Assembly (NCBI GenBank): GCA_963978905.1
Contig: OZ022257.1
Location: 33,129,685-33,193,684 of the forward strand
DNA length: 64,000 bases
Direction: 5' to 3'
From: Trichostrongylus colubriformis
Taxonomy: Eukaryota > Nematoda > Chromadorea > Rhabditida > Trichostrongylidae
In this document: one piece after another, positions 1-13,600 of the stretch
Numbering within the stretch: the first letter of the stretch is position 1
How the letters are laid out: every line of letters starts with the position of its first letter
The notes under the pieces: model-generated
Told to the model about the DNA's origin: nothing
The model's input: only the letters and a program-made list of their open reading frames with translations
The model's database searches: none
Position numbers and translations under genes: made by a program

Positions 1-395
1 TCTGGAGCTCGAGCGCGCCCATTTCAGACGTGATTGCCGGCAGTGACGGTGGCAATGACGGCAGCAACGTGACAAATGAGGCCTACGATTTGTGTGATAA
101 TATAAGATAAGGAAGAGATGACAATGATAAAGGAGACATTGACATGAGGAAACAGGTGATATCCTAGAGTTCCTTCTGATACCAGCCAGCGGGACTTATT
201 CGAAGGCTCGTTTTCACGCGATAATCTCGTCCGAGGTCAGATGACAGGAGATCTTATTTTTGCCCTTTTCGGGGACTTTTTTCGAATTTTTCTTTGTCGG
301 CGTATTTCTCAGCATCTCGGGTTTCATGGTTTAGCGGTTTAACCCACTCAGGGTAATCCTGGAATGTGCCTTTAATGAACGGCCCTTTAGATTCG
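1..395 (+). repeat. Diverged copy of dispersed repeat (third copy)
   Basis: Shares ordered blocks with the copies at 48806-49290 and 53795-54310: a GATAAGATAAGG-like block, an ACAGGTGATAT block, a TTTCATTTTTC-like pyrimidine block, and the ending that reads GTGCCTTT. Strongly diverged, so the boundaries are loose. No coding potential. Superfamily unknown. Confidence 0.4.
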
Positions 396-1271
396 TAAAT
401 TAGGATGCGCTGATAAGAAATGCGTGAAGCAAGGCATCACGGAGGAGGGGTGGTAGTAGTGTCAGTTGTGGCGCGCTGGGAGGTACTCTATGCTCTGCTA
501 AAATGAAGTTAAAGGCACTTTCAGTTTCGAAAAAAAAGAGCGAAAGGGGAATGAATAAGGTTCTGGAAAGGAGACTGTGTTAACATGATTCATAGCTATA
601 TCCGGTGACTTTACAATTATAGATAAGTGAAAGTTCAAGCCATGGTTCACTGCATTATCGTCCGTCATCAAGGAGGAAGGCTATCGGAGCAATGATTTGC
701 GCTTTTCTGAGACAGGCACATATATGTACAACAACGAGTCTCGAAATGTACTTGTGAATACTTGAAAATTTCAAAAGTATATCGGTTACAGTATTGATTA
801 TGATAACGAAACGGAACACATATGAGGAGATCGGTTATAACAGACAGCAAAAGGTTTAGAGGCATCTATGACAGGTTTGCCCGCCATCGATTCAAGTTAA
901 CAGCGCTTGATGCAATATTGTACCAACCAAAGCAGTAAAAAACTTTGAAAAATTGTGGTCGATGAATATTTCGCTAGATTTAGTCATTTTCTCGCCACTA
1001 CTGATTGATCTACAAACTTTTCCGACGTCCGTTTCCACTTTCATTGCTCCGGTTTTGAATATTGATAGAAAGAAAGCGAGTACGATGGGATGGATGCATA
1101 GCAAAAGTAGAGCGCATCGGGTAAATGTCGTTGACAGCGTCGCTAAGTATGAAACCTACGCGGACACTCCAGCTCCTGCCGTACTGACTAATCAGCGGCT
1201 TTTAAAGAACATTTCATGTAAGTGTTTATTGTTAATGTTCGGTATGTTTTACGTCAAATCAAACTATTTCT
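396..1271. other. No recognisable feature
   Basis: Contains only short ORFs without family resemblance. It lies immediately 3' of the carrier gene on the minus strand, so its 3' UTR must begin at 1271; no clear AATAAA on that strand was singled out. Confidence 0.5.
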
Positions 1272-1691
1272 CTAGTCTTGCTTTTCACAAAACAGTTCTA
1301 TGTAAGCTCGATTGTGCAGCTCTAGGAAAATGAGAGTAAGCATCGTATGAGGGCCGCTCCTCATATAGTAGGGAGTGAATCCTTTCCAGAACGCAAACAC
1401 TCCTTCCTTTTTGAGTAGCTGAAACATAGAAATGAGTGAACACAGTGAACTGTCGACAGCATAAATAAGAATCACCTTCAAGCATACATCTATGGGACCA
1501 CTATATTCCGGAACACCATCTATAATCTTCATTGCTTGGATTCTGAAAGAAGATATGTATATACTGATAGTGGCTAAAAAATCGCAAATTTGTATATTGG
1601 ACGGACCGTGTTTTTAGGATGTCTACAGGCATGGATACTATTGTAGTAGCCAAACCGGAACCCATGGATGCGCAAAACTGGCAGAATAATC
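1272..1691 (-). CDS. misc-1: Carrier gene, three terminal exons
   Basis: Exons 1691-1607 (85 nt), 1542-1476 (67 nt) and 1418-1272 (147 nt including TAA), separated by introns of 64 and 57 bp. The first begins GLFCQFCASM and ends in the Px[D/E]xx[K/R] carrier signature PVDILKTR, whose last arginine codon is split across the intron (CG|A). The short intron 1475-1419 is open in frame, so a naive ORF reads through it; the family alignment (DVCLK joined to LLKKEG) shows it must be removed. The final exon carries the sixth transmembrane helix, TMLTLIFLELHNRAY. The donor of the first exon (GTCCGT) is weak but keeps phase. Confidence 0.88.
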
Positions 1692-4600
1692 CTAAATATA
1701 GTGGAAACTGAATTGTTCATTTCCAGTGTTGGGAGGCAATTCAAGTCACTACTAAAAACTGTTGCTGGAACTCATGGAGTGTAACGAGAAGGATCGTGAT
1801 GTTAACCCAGTGTGATTACTGGAAGAACTACATGGGATGCGAAAAGAGTTATTTAACTGCCCACACCCGCCATGTATACAACACGTAGGAAAACGAAACG
1901 GTAAAAATATTGCGACAATCACTACTTTCACCTTCATCAAAATACAGAGCCTTCAGTCGGCGCAGTCCGGCTTCAGAGAACTTACGGTATCAAGGTGCGC
2001 TTAAAACAGTGGAGCCACGTACCGTGGGCGACACCTGACTTGGTCCAAATGTGCTCCTTATTTCTTGTCCCGCGCCCAGCCCATCCTAAACTTGTCCCCA
2101 CCAATTTTCATGTGACGCCTAATTCCGTGTCGGACAGAGGGACAGAGGAACGGAGGACGAAGGGACGGAAATACGAACCACAGACGAAACGTTTCATACA
2201 TAGTAGGGATTAAAGAAGTCTCCAAACTACAAGGTTTTCCTGACAGGTGTAGCGGATAATTCGGTATAGCGACCCGCCAAAAATCTCATTCAATTGTGTA
2301 TGAACGCAGCTTCGTTGCACCATGTTTCGAGTATCGCAGTGGTACAGGCCATTGCAACGAATTAGCAAGAACAAATGATGACTTTTGCTTATTTTCTAGG
2401 AATCTAAGCATGAAGCACTGCTGGAAAAGGCTTCGCCAGTCAAAACCCCCTTCTTGTTTTGAGATCTTTTCAATTGCTTCTGAATAACATTTCGAGTAAG
2501 TAGAATACGAGCTCTAACAATCAAAATCTGTGATTCTGTGGGTGAAGAGAACATAACAACGAAGGCTCCCACTTACTGAGGCCGCGCCAAGTAGCAGTTC
2601 CCCTATTTCCGTAAACGTAGCTTTTCCCAAAAGCAGCGAGCAACGTAGTTGTTTTCCGGATATTTGCTTCAGATATGGAAGCAGTGTACTGCTTGCCTGA
2701 AGTTGAGAAGAGGAGAGATTTCCCACGAGGTGAGCATCTTGCGAAAGAGATCAAGGTAATCTGTGTTACCCTTTCACATTTCTTATTCCCAGACGCATAG
2801 GGAAGATGAGTCCTTCCGGGTACTCCGATTGTGAGTACGAATATACCATCGACGGCTAAGACTTTTTTGACATTTTACCAGACTGAAGCAACTGCTGTTT
2901 CCAAGGTGAAACTACTTACGACCTGTCAGAGATTATCACAGCGATTGTTGTTTGAAACTGCCACATTTTACAAATCGTACATCGCGCCCACGATCCACGC
3001 TTGCCAACCCAACTATTCCCTAGTGAGTTGCATCTATACCTAAGGTGCAGCCGCGCCAGCGGCTAAGCGCGGCCGCACCCTAGGTATAGAAGCACCTGGG
3101 GCGCGGGAGACGGTCGCTTAGCGCGGCTCTTGCAGCCAATTTTCTAATGGGTGTTGCCAAAGCTCCTTCCCTGAAAAGGCTTGGGCAATTCTGCGGGAGC
3201 CCACACGGCGAAGGACACGCCCTCAACGGTGAGCAACAGCCCATGTGCCCCATCGGAAAATTAGCTGCAAGGGCCGCACCAAACGACACACACCTCTGTG
3301 GTGCGCCTGGCGTCATGCTACGTGTAGAAGATTATGTAGAACCATTTGCTTGTACCGATATATCGTCATAATCTCACTCAGTCTTCAATCTTTGATTGTG
3401 TTGATTCTCACTGAAACCCCCATTCTGTTATGCATCGTCCCCGTCGTTCTTCCATTCAGGTGCCAATGTAGTTGGAGGTGGGGCAGTCCACTGTGCTCTG
3501 CGTCTGGCGTTATTTGCATCCAAGGCCTTCCCGTAATTCTTGGTCGAGAGGAAGAGGGTGCCCATACGCACCCTCAACTGAGGCTTCTCTAAAAATATTC
3601 ACTCAAGTGTGGAAACTGTACGGTATCAATGAGAACTGCGGTATCAGATGAGGGACGGCAACACAAAGACAAGGGCACCACAACTACATTAGAACCAATG
3701 CACAGTTTCGCACGCTCCTGAACTGTCACCTACGACTTCGCCCATTAGTTGAACCGCATCCATCTTCATTTGGTGATTATACATAAAAAAGGTGTTGGAT
3801 AAGGAGTGTGAAATGGCTACAGTCGTCGAATCCGTTTCGCGTTTCGCATTCCTCAAGCGCTCATCATCACAGGTCTTTTTCGAAGTGGGACGGAGACATT
3901 GATGGTGGATGATCCAGCTTGATAACGGTTGATAAGATTAGATAAGGAGCGTCTGAATGTTGCAGAATCCGTACCTCTCTCAACAGACAGAGGAGAACGA
4001 TAGCTCAACTAGTTTTAGATGAATACCACCATGGCAGTGTTACGAAATGCTAGATTAGCTAACCATCGTGGAGCTTTCCAGTTGCAAGAATCATTTGTTT
4101 AGCTTGAGTGTAGGTGGCCAGTTGTGCTGCATTTACTACCATGGCGCGAAGAACGGTTGGTGTGCAGCCCTTCAAAAGTTACTGCTCAATTGAACTGTGT
4201 ATAGGAGTCAGCAGTGTCAAACACAAGACCAGAATGTTACCCGGAATAGAGCAGCAATTCCTTCTTCTTTTATGACACGAATCAATGCATCAACTACGCA
4301 CTTGTAGTTTCGCCGTTGTTCTCGTGGCAAATGCCCGTCGCCTTCAATTTGGAAACATTGAGATATAACATTCTAACGATTCGCTATTCTTTTACTATTA
4401 CAGAATGAATCTCTTCTGCGTTAAAGATGAAACAATTCCTGTATCCGCCTAGCCTTAAGGAGATCATCTGCGATAACTTGCCTCAGAAGACGCACCTTGG
4501 GCCTTTATTGCGGCTACGGTATATCGTGGTGCAGCGATGGAGCAGCCAATAGTGGAGTAGCCGTGGAGGGCTGGACATTCTTCACTGCTCGGCTCAGTCG

Positions 4601-7600
4601 GCCTTACCGCTCGCGATACCTCCTTCAGTGCTGCAGAAGGCGCGGATCATGAAGAACTACCCTCTCCAGCGTTATACAACCTAGCAAGCCGGTTATCATA
4701 TAGGAGCGAAACGTTGGCACAGGATCCTCGTTAGCACCTTCATCTCGCATTTACCTCATGCTTCTCTCTCACCTACTTTGCATTTTGGCAGGCTGGTTGA
4801 CCCCGCTGGTTTCAATTGACTGCTTTGCCTGTTAACTTCTCCTCGACAATGACTGTGACACAAAAAAATGAAGCAAGTCCAGTATGGTAGAGATTATGAA
4901 TTAACCATAAGCTTTATAAGTATCCAGTATACGAGCAATCAACTTGCCAGCCTGTGATGCCCACCGTGGTTTAGCGTAAACATAGCGAACTTCAGATTTA
5001 TACCCAACCAGTAAGCTGGCGCAGATTACTGCGCGCAATTCATGGCGATGTTGTACAAAACGAGTGTGTTCGGTCCGTCCACAGCGGAGCGGAGATTTCC
5101 TTCCCTCTGCTTTCAGCTGAGCTATTGAATTGCAAAAAAGCAGAGAAGACGGCGTGATAAAAAAGCATTTTGGTACCGGTATACTTCGATCGCTTTGCAT
5201 GGAACCGATTTTGCACGTCATTGACGTGAATCCCGCGCAGTAGTGTGCGCCAGCCAATTGATCATCATTGGGAGTTTGGGTAGTTTGGAAATCGATAGTT
5301 TACCATTCGATTTCATCGATTGGTAACAAATAGATCACTTGCTGAGAATCTAATTCATCGTGTTTCGTGAGCGGCGGCGTTTATTTCTCCTCAGCAGTTT
5401 TCTTCCTTGTTTCCCTATTTCTAATCACTTTACCTGCATCTCTTTGATACCTATCTCATAAATCAGGACTCTACCCTACCTTGTATAGCTTGAACTCTGG
5501 AAATCGAATTTTGTTCCATTGCCGGGTGCGTTCTGTAGTTGGGGATCGATTTGTTTCTTCCATCAGACTCAGTTATAAAATAAGCCCTTCTCACTCATGG
5601 CACGAGGAGCATAGAAGAATCAATCAAACGAAGATGGCGACCAGGACCTACCATTATGGGCTTTGAGGATTATGGAGAAATATGACTCGTGTGCAGATCG
5701 AATGGAGAAAGCCCTCTTGGCGTCGTTTGATAAGGTCATCAGTAAAATCGAAGAGATCAGAACTCGTCAGGAGGGCATGCTCTCACGCATTGCGGCTCTA
5801 GAAAACAGTCTTTCGAATCTGTCGAAAAGGGATACGAATCAAAACGCGCTGTACTCAACCATGGTGAGAGTTAGAGCTGACGAGAAGAAGATCGATGACA
5901 AATTGAAACGGATTGCTTGGATTGGTGTGGGCGAACAACAGGATGACCTCGCCACCAAAAAATTCGATAAGGAGGCACTCAAGGAAGTGATAGAGACCTC
6001 GGGCAATGATGAACTGATGGCTGAGTTTTCTAAAGGAAACATCACAGCCCTGCGCCACCCAGCTGGTCAACCGAGAGGAGTGAGCAACCGTGGTAGAATC
6101 ATAAAGATAAGTTTGCCCTCTCAGGAACTCAAGGACAGGCTCCTGCAGCATATGAGATCGGGCAGACAGAGTCTGACAAAAGATTTCGTCCACTCCTATG
6201 CAAGGCGCGACTACACTGCCGAGGAGCTACAATTGGACCGCTCCCTGAGGAAACAAGCTGGTCAGTGGAATGCGAGTGAGCGGAAATTACAGTATGTAGT
6301 TTGAGATCTCCAGATATGCAGGCTGAAGAACCCAAGGGAGCTTCCGCAAAACCCTCGCTCTGACTCTCAGGTATTGGTTGATCGTCGCGCCCTATCTTCG
6401 TCGCAGGGCATAAATGTGTCTTTGGCTAGCAATCCATCATCCAGCTCGGTTTGTTTTTAACAGATTCCTCCTTTTCAATGCTAGGTCTGTTAATAATAAG
6501 CTTCCTGAACTTCATCATTTACTTGCGTTCAATCCGTACGGTTTATTTATAACTGAGTCTTGGTGCAAACCAAATAAGATTGATGATAGCACGATTGTGG
6601 CTTATCATCCCTACAGAGTTTTTCGATGTGATAGAGAGGGAGACACCTCAGGGGGCGGAGTAGTGGCCTTAATCAGAAATACAATACCTACTGTCCTGAT
6701 GTCTTCTCGTAACTTTTCTATATATTTGCAATGCATTTCCATGCAGATTGCCTTGTCCAGTTCAACAGCCGTTATAGTACTGTGCTACCGTAGTCCATCC
6801 TGCTCAGTAGTCGCTTTTGAAGATTTTCTCCTTTATCTTGAAGAATTGAGCGAGAACCGCTTGCCCCTCATTATACTAGGCGATTTTAACTTCTGTAGCA
6901 TTTCGTGGTTTCATCAAACTCGGAATACAAGGGAGGGATGTTCAAGAAGCCAAAGTCAGCTTTTCGCAGATTTTGCCAGTGCTAATGGGTTTCTACAATT
7001 GGTGCCCCAGCCCACACACGGTTCCAACTATTTAGATATTATTCTATCGAACAACACTACACTTGTGAGAGGAGTCTCAGTTGAAGCTCCTTTCTCGACT
7101 TCCGACCATGCTTCTGTTGCCTTCTCACTCTCACTTCTCGAGCCCGACCCGTGTCGGAAATTTCTTATAAATTTTGCAAAGGGGAATTATGGTGCGATAT
7201 GCGACTACCTTCTTCGCTTAAACTGGAGGCAAATTTTCAACGGTTGTCAGACAGTGAATGATTGCTACTTAGCACTTATGAGCTGCTGCCACTTTTTGAT
7301 TTCTCGTTTCGTTCCTTCCAGCTACAAAGCAGATAAGATGTCGAATGTGCCACTATACTTGCGTATACTGCAATTCCGAGTAGGAAAGCTGTTTAGAAGT
7401 GATAATCCCCTACATAGACAAAAGTGCATGCAACTATCACGGCTTTTAAAAAGGAAGTTGGCCAAACTGAGTCTCTTGCGCGAAGAGAAAATTGCTCGTT
7501 CAAGAAATGTAAAAAGATTCTGGGGTTACTGTAATACTAGACTAAAATCATCCACAACTATAAGCACAATCACGTCCTCCTCGGGAAAACAATGTATTTC

Positions 7601-10600
7601 TGACCATGATAAGGCAGAGGCCTTCGCTACATACTTTGAATCTTTCTACAAGAACTGGTCTTCATTGCCGCATGAAGCTTCCGGAGTTACATCTGGCTGT
7701 TCTTTGGACTGGATCGATATTAATTACGAAAACGTATACCGTACTCTGAACAGCCTTCCCCTGCGCTGCTCTACCTCTCCGGATGGACTTCCTTATATAT
7801 TTCTCAAAAAAGCAGCTCTAGGCCTCACCTCTGCCTTGACATGTTTGTTCAACCGCATACTTTTGACAGGGGACACGCCTGATTTGTGGCATCTAGGTCT
7901 GGTACGTCCTATACATAAAAAGGGTGACAAAAGTGATGTCAGAAATTATAGGCCTGTGTGTCTCACTGCGTCTCTGAGCAAAGTTATGGAACGAATTGTT
8001 TGTTCTCAACTCACGAGGTTCCTTATCGCTAACAAGCTCATAAACCCATGTCAGCACGGCTTCCTTCCGGGGAGATCTACTTCCTCAGCACTACTCTCTT
8101 CAATCCCAGTCTGACAGAAGGCTATTGATAAGCGAAAAGCGGTCTTTGTAGCGTATATTGATTTCTCTAAGGCTTTTGACTCGATACCTCTTCCTCTGCT
8201 ATTCGACAAGCTAAGGCATTTTGGTATATCTGGCTGTCTTCTCAACTTTTTGAAGTCATTCCTCTCGGACAGAAAACAAGCGGTGATTCTTAATGGCTCG
8301 CGCTCGCGAATCTATAGGACAGAAAGTGGGGTTCCACAAGGCACCTGCCTTGGTCCCTTGATGTTCACACTCTATATTAATGATTTGCCACAATGTCTCC
8401 CCACAGACGTACAATGCTTGTTGTATGCAGATGACGTAAAAGTCTGGTGCATAGAACAGCCTCAATTACTACAGGAAGCGCTCGATTCCATCGCCAGATG
8501 GTCGCAGCAGTCTAAACTCAACATTTCTCGAGAAAAGATAGTAGTCTTACACCTAGGCTCGTCTCATCTGTCGAATGTTAATTTTTCGATGAACGGCACA
8601 GAACTTAAAAAATCTGAGACGGCATGCGATTTGGGAATATCATACTCCTGTTCACTTTCCTTTGATGATTATATTGACAAAATCTTTCATCTAGCTAGTT
8701 GCAGGGCCAACTATATTATGCGTGCCTTTTCGACCAGAAAGGTTGAAACATTGTTTCTGCTGTTCAAAAGTTATGTTCGTCCCTTACTGGAATATTGCCC
8801 AATGGTATGGTGTCCGTCGAGTAAACTTATGGTTGAACGCATTGAAAAAGTTCAAGCGAAGTTCACCGAAAGAGTTTTTGCTCGTGTGGGGAAGTTCCAT
8901 CTGTCCTACAAAGACAGATTATTGCTGCTTGGTGCTAATACATTAGAAATGAGGAGGAAAATGGCTGATTACGAATTCGTCTTCAAACTTTCGTGCAACT
9001 TAGTGGATGCAGACTTTGACTTGCTTTTTAATAGATCTTTGACTATAGGGCGCACACGCGGTCATGACTTTAGAATACTGAGAGAAAAAACGAGGTCAGC
9101 AGAGTTTCGTCACTCTTTCACACAAAGAATAATTTCTATTTGGAATGAGTTGCCCATGTCAGTGGTAAACTCAAACTCTGTCACTTCGTTTCGAAATAAG
9201 CTGATGAAAATCATGATTGATAAAGGATGGTTCTAGTTGGTTGAGTAGGCCAAGAGAGTACTCGGGCAACTTGCTTGACTAAGAACAGAAGCTAAAGTTT
9301 TATCTTGAAGGCTCTGAAGAGAAATGTTGCTATAATGGTTCCTGCTTTATTTCCTTCAGTCAATGTATTTTCTCGTTTCATCATATGATCTTATTCATAG
9401 CTATATCCTTGCCTGTGTTCATATTTCAAAATTGTATAACGGCCTTTTACCCTTAAGCTGATAGGTGGATCTTGGTGGAGTTGGCGGACCTACTAAGATG
9501 GTATCCGGAGCCGTATGGTGCTTGAGCGACTTGCAGTGTTGGCGGGGCACCGCCCTTCACCACCAAGTATCCCCACCTTACTGCTATTGACATTCCCCCA
9601 CTGTTTGAGTTCATTAGTTCGAATTGGCTTGTTTTTTTTGTTAGTTTTCCTTTGAATTTCTCTTATGTCGGAAACCACCTTGTTGTAGTTTTAATGTTTC
9701 ATTTTATGCGTTGCGGAACCGATAATAAATAGTTAATAGTTAATAGTTAATAGTTAATAGTTAATTCGTACACATTGATGGTAGGCCATATCCCGCTTAT
9801 CGATGTTTATCGTTTTCGTAAACATGCTTCACTACTTGAAATTTTACATAGTCTAGCGGTCGATACCCAGTGTTGCTGCGAGTACCGCATTAGAAAATGA
9901 TTCCGAGTGAACCGCTTGCTTTGCTATCACAAAAATAGGTTGTATCATGATTATCAATGGAAACCGCATTAACAAGAGAAACGCACCATTTTTTGGATAG
10001 CCAGGCATTCAGCGGTCGATACATCAGTCAGTGATATCAGAACATAAACAAAATATGTTCACCCGATGCCACTGCGCATCAGACGCTTTTGCTAAAGCGG
10101 TCGTACAATGTTAGCAAGGATTTCATCCCATCCAATTCCTAACGGTTCTTATCAGTCACTGTAAGCCGTTATCAGTTTCACTGAGGCTCCTGTACCCAAC
10201 AGTGCCATTGAGGTACCCGTACCCTACAATACCTGCGAATATGAACATTCCACTGTTAGCCGTAGAAGCAAGCCGTCCTCGGTGACATTTCCCTTTCTCA
10301 CGCTCCTAATCGAAGCTTATAAACCATTATCAGTTTGGATCACCCATTATTAATGTGCCCGTCCCACCCTGCTAAACACCCATGAGTGTCAGCTCTCCTG
10401 GATCAACGCGAAAGGCGAAACGAATTTGACGACTCTAGCCTTTTTACGCCCCTTATCGAATCTTATCAACCATTATCAGTGTGGGTCACCCACCATTAAT
10501 GTTCCTGCCCCATCCCGCAAAACACTTATAAATGTCAGCGCTCTTGCATCAACGCGAAAAGCAAAACGAATTCGACGAAATTTACCTTCTTGTGCTCATT

Positions 10601-13600
10601 ATCAAATCTTATCAGCCATTATCAACATGGATCACCCACCATTAATGTCCCTGACCCACCCTGCTAAACACCCATGAGTGTCAGCTCTCTTGGATCAACG
10701 CGAAAAGCGAAATGGATTTGACGAGCCTAGCCTTTTTACGCTCCTTATCGAATCTTATCAACCTTTATCAATGCTGGTCATCACCATTAATGTCCCCGTC
10801 CCATCCCCCAAAACACCTATGGGTATCAGCGCTTTAGGATCAATCCGTAAGGCGAAACGGATTTGGTGACATTTGCCTTCCGAGGCTTCTTATCAGCCCT
10901 TATCAGCTGCTATCACTTTCGGTCCACCACCGCTGGGGTTACCTTGGCACCCCCTATATAACTTGTAAAATCCAGCGTCCCAGCTTTGCTGCGATGCGAG
11001 ATATGAATTTCGTGACAGACGGACAAACACACACACAGACATACTAAGCGAATTATATATAGTAGGATACTTCACTTACAATTTATCATGCGTGCAATCA
11101 TGGCAGTTGGCATTTCTTCGTAACGAATCCGTTTTCTGATCTCGAACCATTTCACATCCTTCCTACTCTATATAATTCGCTTAATTGTCAGTGCGTGTGT
11201 ATGTGTCCGTCTGTCTGTCACGAAATTCATATCTCGAGTCGCAGCAAAGCTGGGACGCTGAATTTTACGAACGCTATAGTGGGTGGTGAGAGGACCTCGG
11301 CGGTGGTGGACCGAAAGTGATAGCAGCTGATACGCGCTGATAAGGAGCCTTAAAAGGTGACTGTCACCAAAGACGTTTCGCCTTACGGGTTGATCCCACA
11401 GGGTTGACCCATAGGCGTTTTGCGGGATGGGGCGGGAACATTAATGGTGGGTGACCAGCATTGATAATGGTTGATAAAATTCGATGACGAATGTAAAGGC
11501 TAGAGTCGTCGCATCCGTTTCGCTTCTCGCAATGATTGGAGCGCTAAAACTTATAGGAGTTTAGCAGGGTGGACCAGGGCCTTTAATGGTGGGTGATCCA
11601 AATCGTTAATGATTGATAAGATTCGATAACGAGCGTAAAAAAACTAGGGTCATCGAATTTGTTACGCTCTCGCGTTGATCCAAGAGCGCTGGCACTCAAG
11701 GTATTTAGCAGGGTGGGCCAGGGACATTAATGGTGGGTGATCCAAATTGATAATGGTTGATAAGATTCAATTGAGAGCGTGAGAAGGGAAATGTCACTAA
11801 GGCCGGTTCGCTTTGACTGCTAACGGCTTTTACATCGCCTCGCCTCTACTCGATCGCATTGACGCGATTGCCAAACCTTTTTTACAACTAGCTGCAGTGG
11901 ACTGAGGTACGAGTGATTATCTGAGTGTATCTATCTGTTTTGGCTCATTCTGGATGTGGAGCCACGAACAAACACACACAGACATACTAAGCGAATTATA
12001 TATAGTAGGATACTTCACTTACAATTTATCATGCGTGCAATCATGGCAGTTGGAATTTCTTCGTAACAAATCCGTTTTCTGATTGTCTTGTATATTTGCC
12101 GAACCATTTCACATCCTTCTATATATAATTCGCTTAGCATGTCTGTGTGTGTTTGTTCGTCTGTCACGAAATTCATATCTCGCGTCGCAGTAAAGCTGGG
12201 ACCATAAATTTTATAAGTGATGTAGGGAGTGGCAAGGGAACACTAGTGGTGGTGGACCGAAAGTGATAGAAACCGATAATGGCTGATAAGGAGCCTCAGA
12301 AGGCGAGGTCGCCAAATCCGTTTCGCCTTTCACGTTGATCTAAGAGCGGTGACCTCACACGTGTTAAGCAGGGTGGGCCAGGGACATTAATGGTGAATGA
12401 CTCGCATTATAGCGGTATAAGATTTCGATGAGGAGCGTGAAAAGGATAGAGTCGTCAAATCCGTTTCGCTTTTCGTAGTGATCCTGGAGCGCTCATACTC
12501 ACAGGTGTTTTGCGGAGTGGGACGGGGACATGATGATGGGCGATCCAGCCTGATAATAGTGGATAAGATTTGATAAGGAGCACGAGAAGGCAAATGTTGT
12601 CAAATTCGTTCCGCCTCCGCTTTAATCCCATATTTCTGACACTATCAGCTGTTCAGCAGGCTGGGACGGGCACATCAGTGGTGGATGATTCGAATGGATA
12701 ATGGTTGATAAGACTTGATTGGGAGCGTGAGAAGGAAAATGTCATCAAGGCCGATTCGCTTTTGCGGCTAACAGGGGAATGTTCACATTTGCAGGTATTG
12801 TTGGATACGGGGAACTCAATGGTATTGCTGGATACAGGGGCCTCAGTGAAACTGATAACAGGTTACAGTGGCTGATAAAAACCGTTAGAAATTGGATGGG
12901 ATGAAATCCTTTACATCGCTTGCTACTACTATACGACCGCTTCAGCAAAAGCGTCTGATGCTCAGTGACAATGAGTGAACATATTTTGTTTATGTTCTGA
13001 TATCACTGGCCGACGTATTGACCGCTGATTTGTCTAGCATTCCAAAAAATGATGCATTTCTCTTGATACTGCGATCTGCATTGATAATCATGATACAAAC
13101 TATAGTATATTTGTGATAGCTAAGCGAGCGGTTCACTCGTAATCATTTTCTGATGCGGTACTAGCAGCAACACTGGGAATCGACCTCTAGACAATGCGAA
13201 ATTCCAAATAAAGAAACATGTTCGCGAAAAAGATAAACATCGATAATGGGGATATGGATGTGTCATCAATGTGTAGGAATTAGATGCCCAGCAAGTGAAC
13301 AAATTGTTACCAATCGATGCAACCGAATACAAAACTATCGATCTGTAAACTAACCAAACTCCCAGTGATGACCAGTTGGCTCGCGCACACTACTGCGCGC
13401 GATTCATGTCGATGAGGTGCAAAATGGGTCCGATGCAAAGTGACTGGAGTGTATTTATACCAAAATGCTTTTTTATCACGCCATCTTCTCCGTTTTTTTA
13501 ATTCAATAGCCCAGAGCTAAGCTGAAAGCAGAGGAAAGGAAATTTCCACTCAGTTCTATGCAAAATTGTGGCCGTGTCGATCAAACCAATTCTGTACAAC

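Larger units (their letters stand above)
5357..9767 (+). mobile_element. Nearly intact CR1-like LINE
   Basis: A 4.4-kb non-LTR retrotransposon with a ~300-bp leader, ORF1 (5663-6304), ORF2 (6414-9236, one stop codon) and a ~500-bp 3' UTR. It ends in a 7-bp tandem tail (ATAGTTA repeated, about 9728-9764) rather than poly(A), as in the CR1 group. The hexamer TAATTC at 5351-5356 recurs at 9762-9767 and marks the target duplication, though its first bases are ambiguous with the tail. It is inserted in the left arm of the foldback element and is therefore younger than it. It lies antisense to the host carrier gene. Confidence 0.85.

Noticed and set aside
2521..2754. TWRG motif as a carrier-gene exon
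   Set aside because: The homologous block is already supplied by exons 4241-4341 and 4064-4169, and the surrounding residues do not align.
10426..12948. Runs of ORFs rich in Ser, Pro and Thr in the foldback arms
   Set aside because: They follow the 146-bp period and change frame between units; the DNA period explains them.
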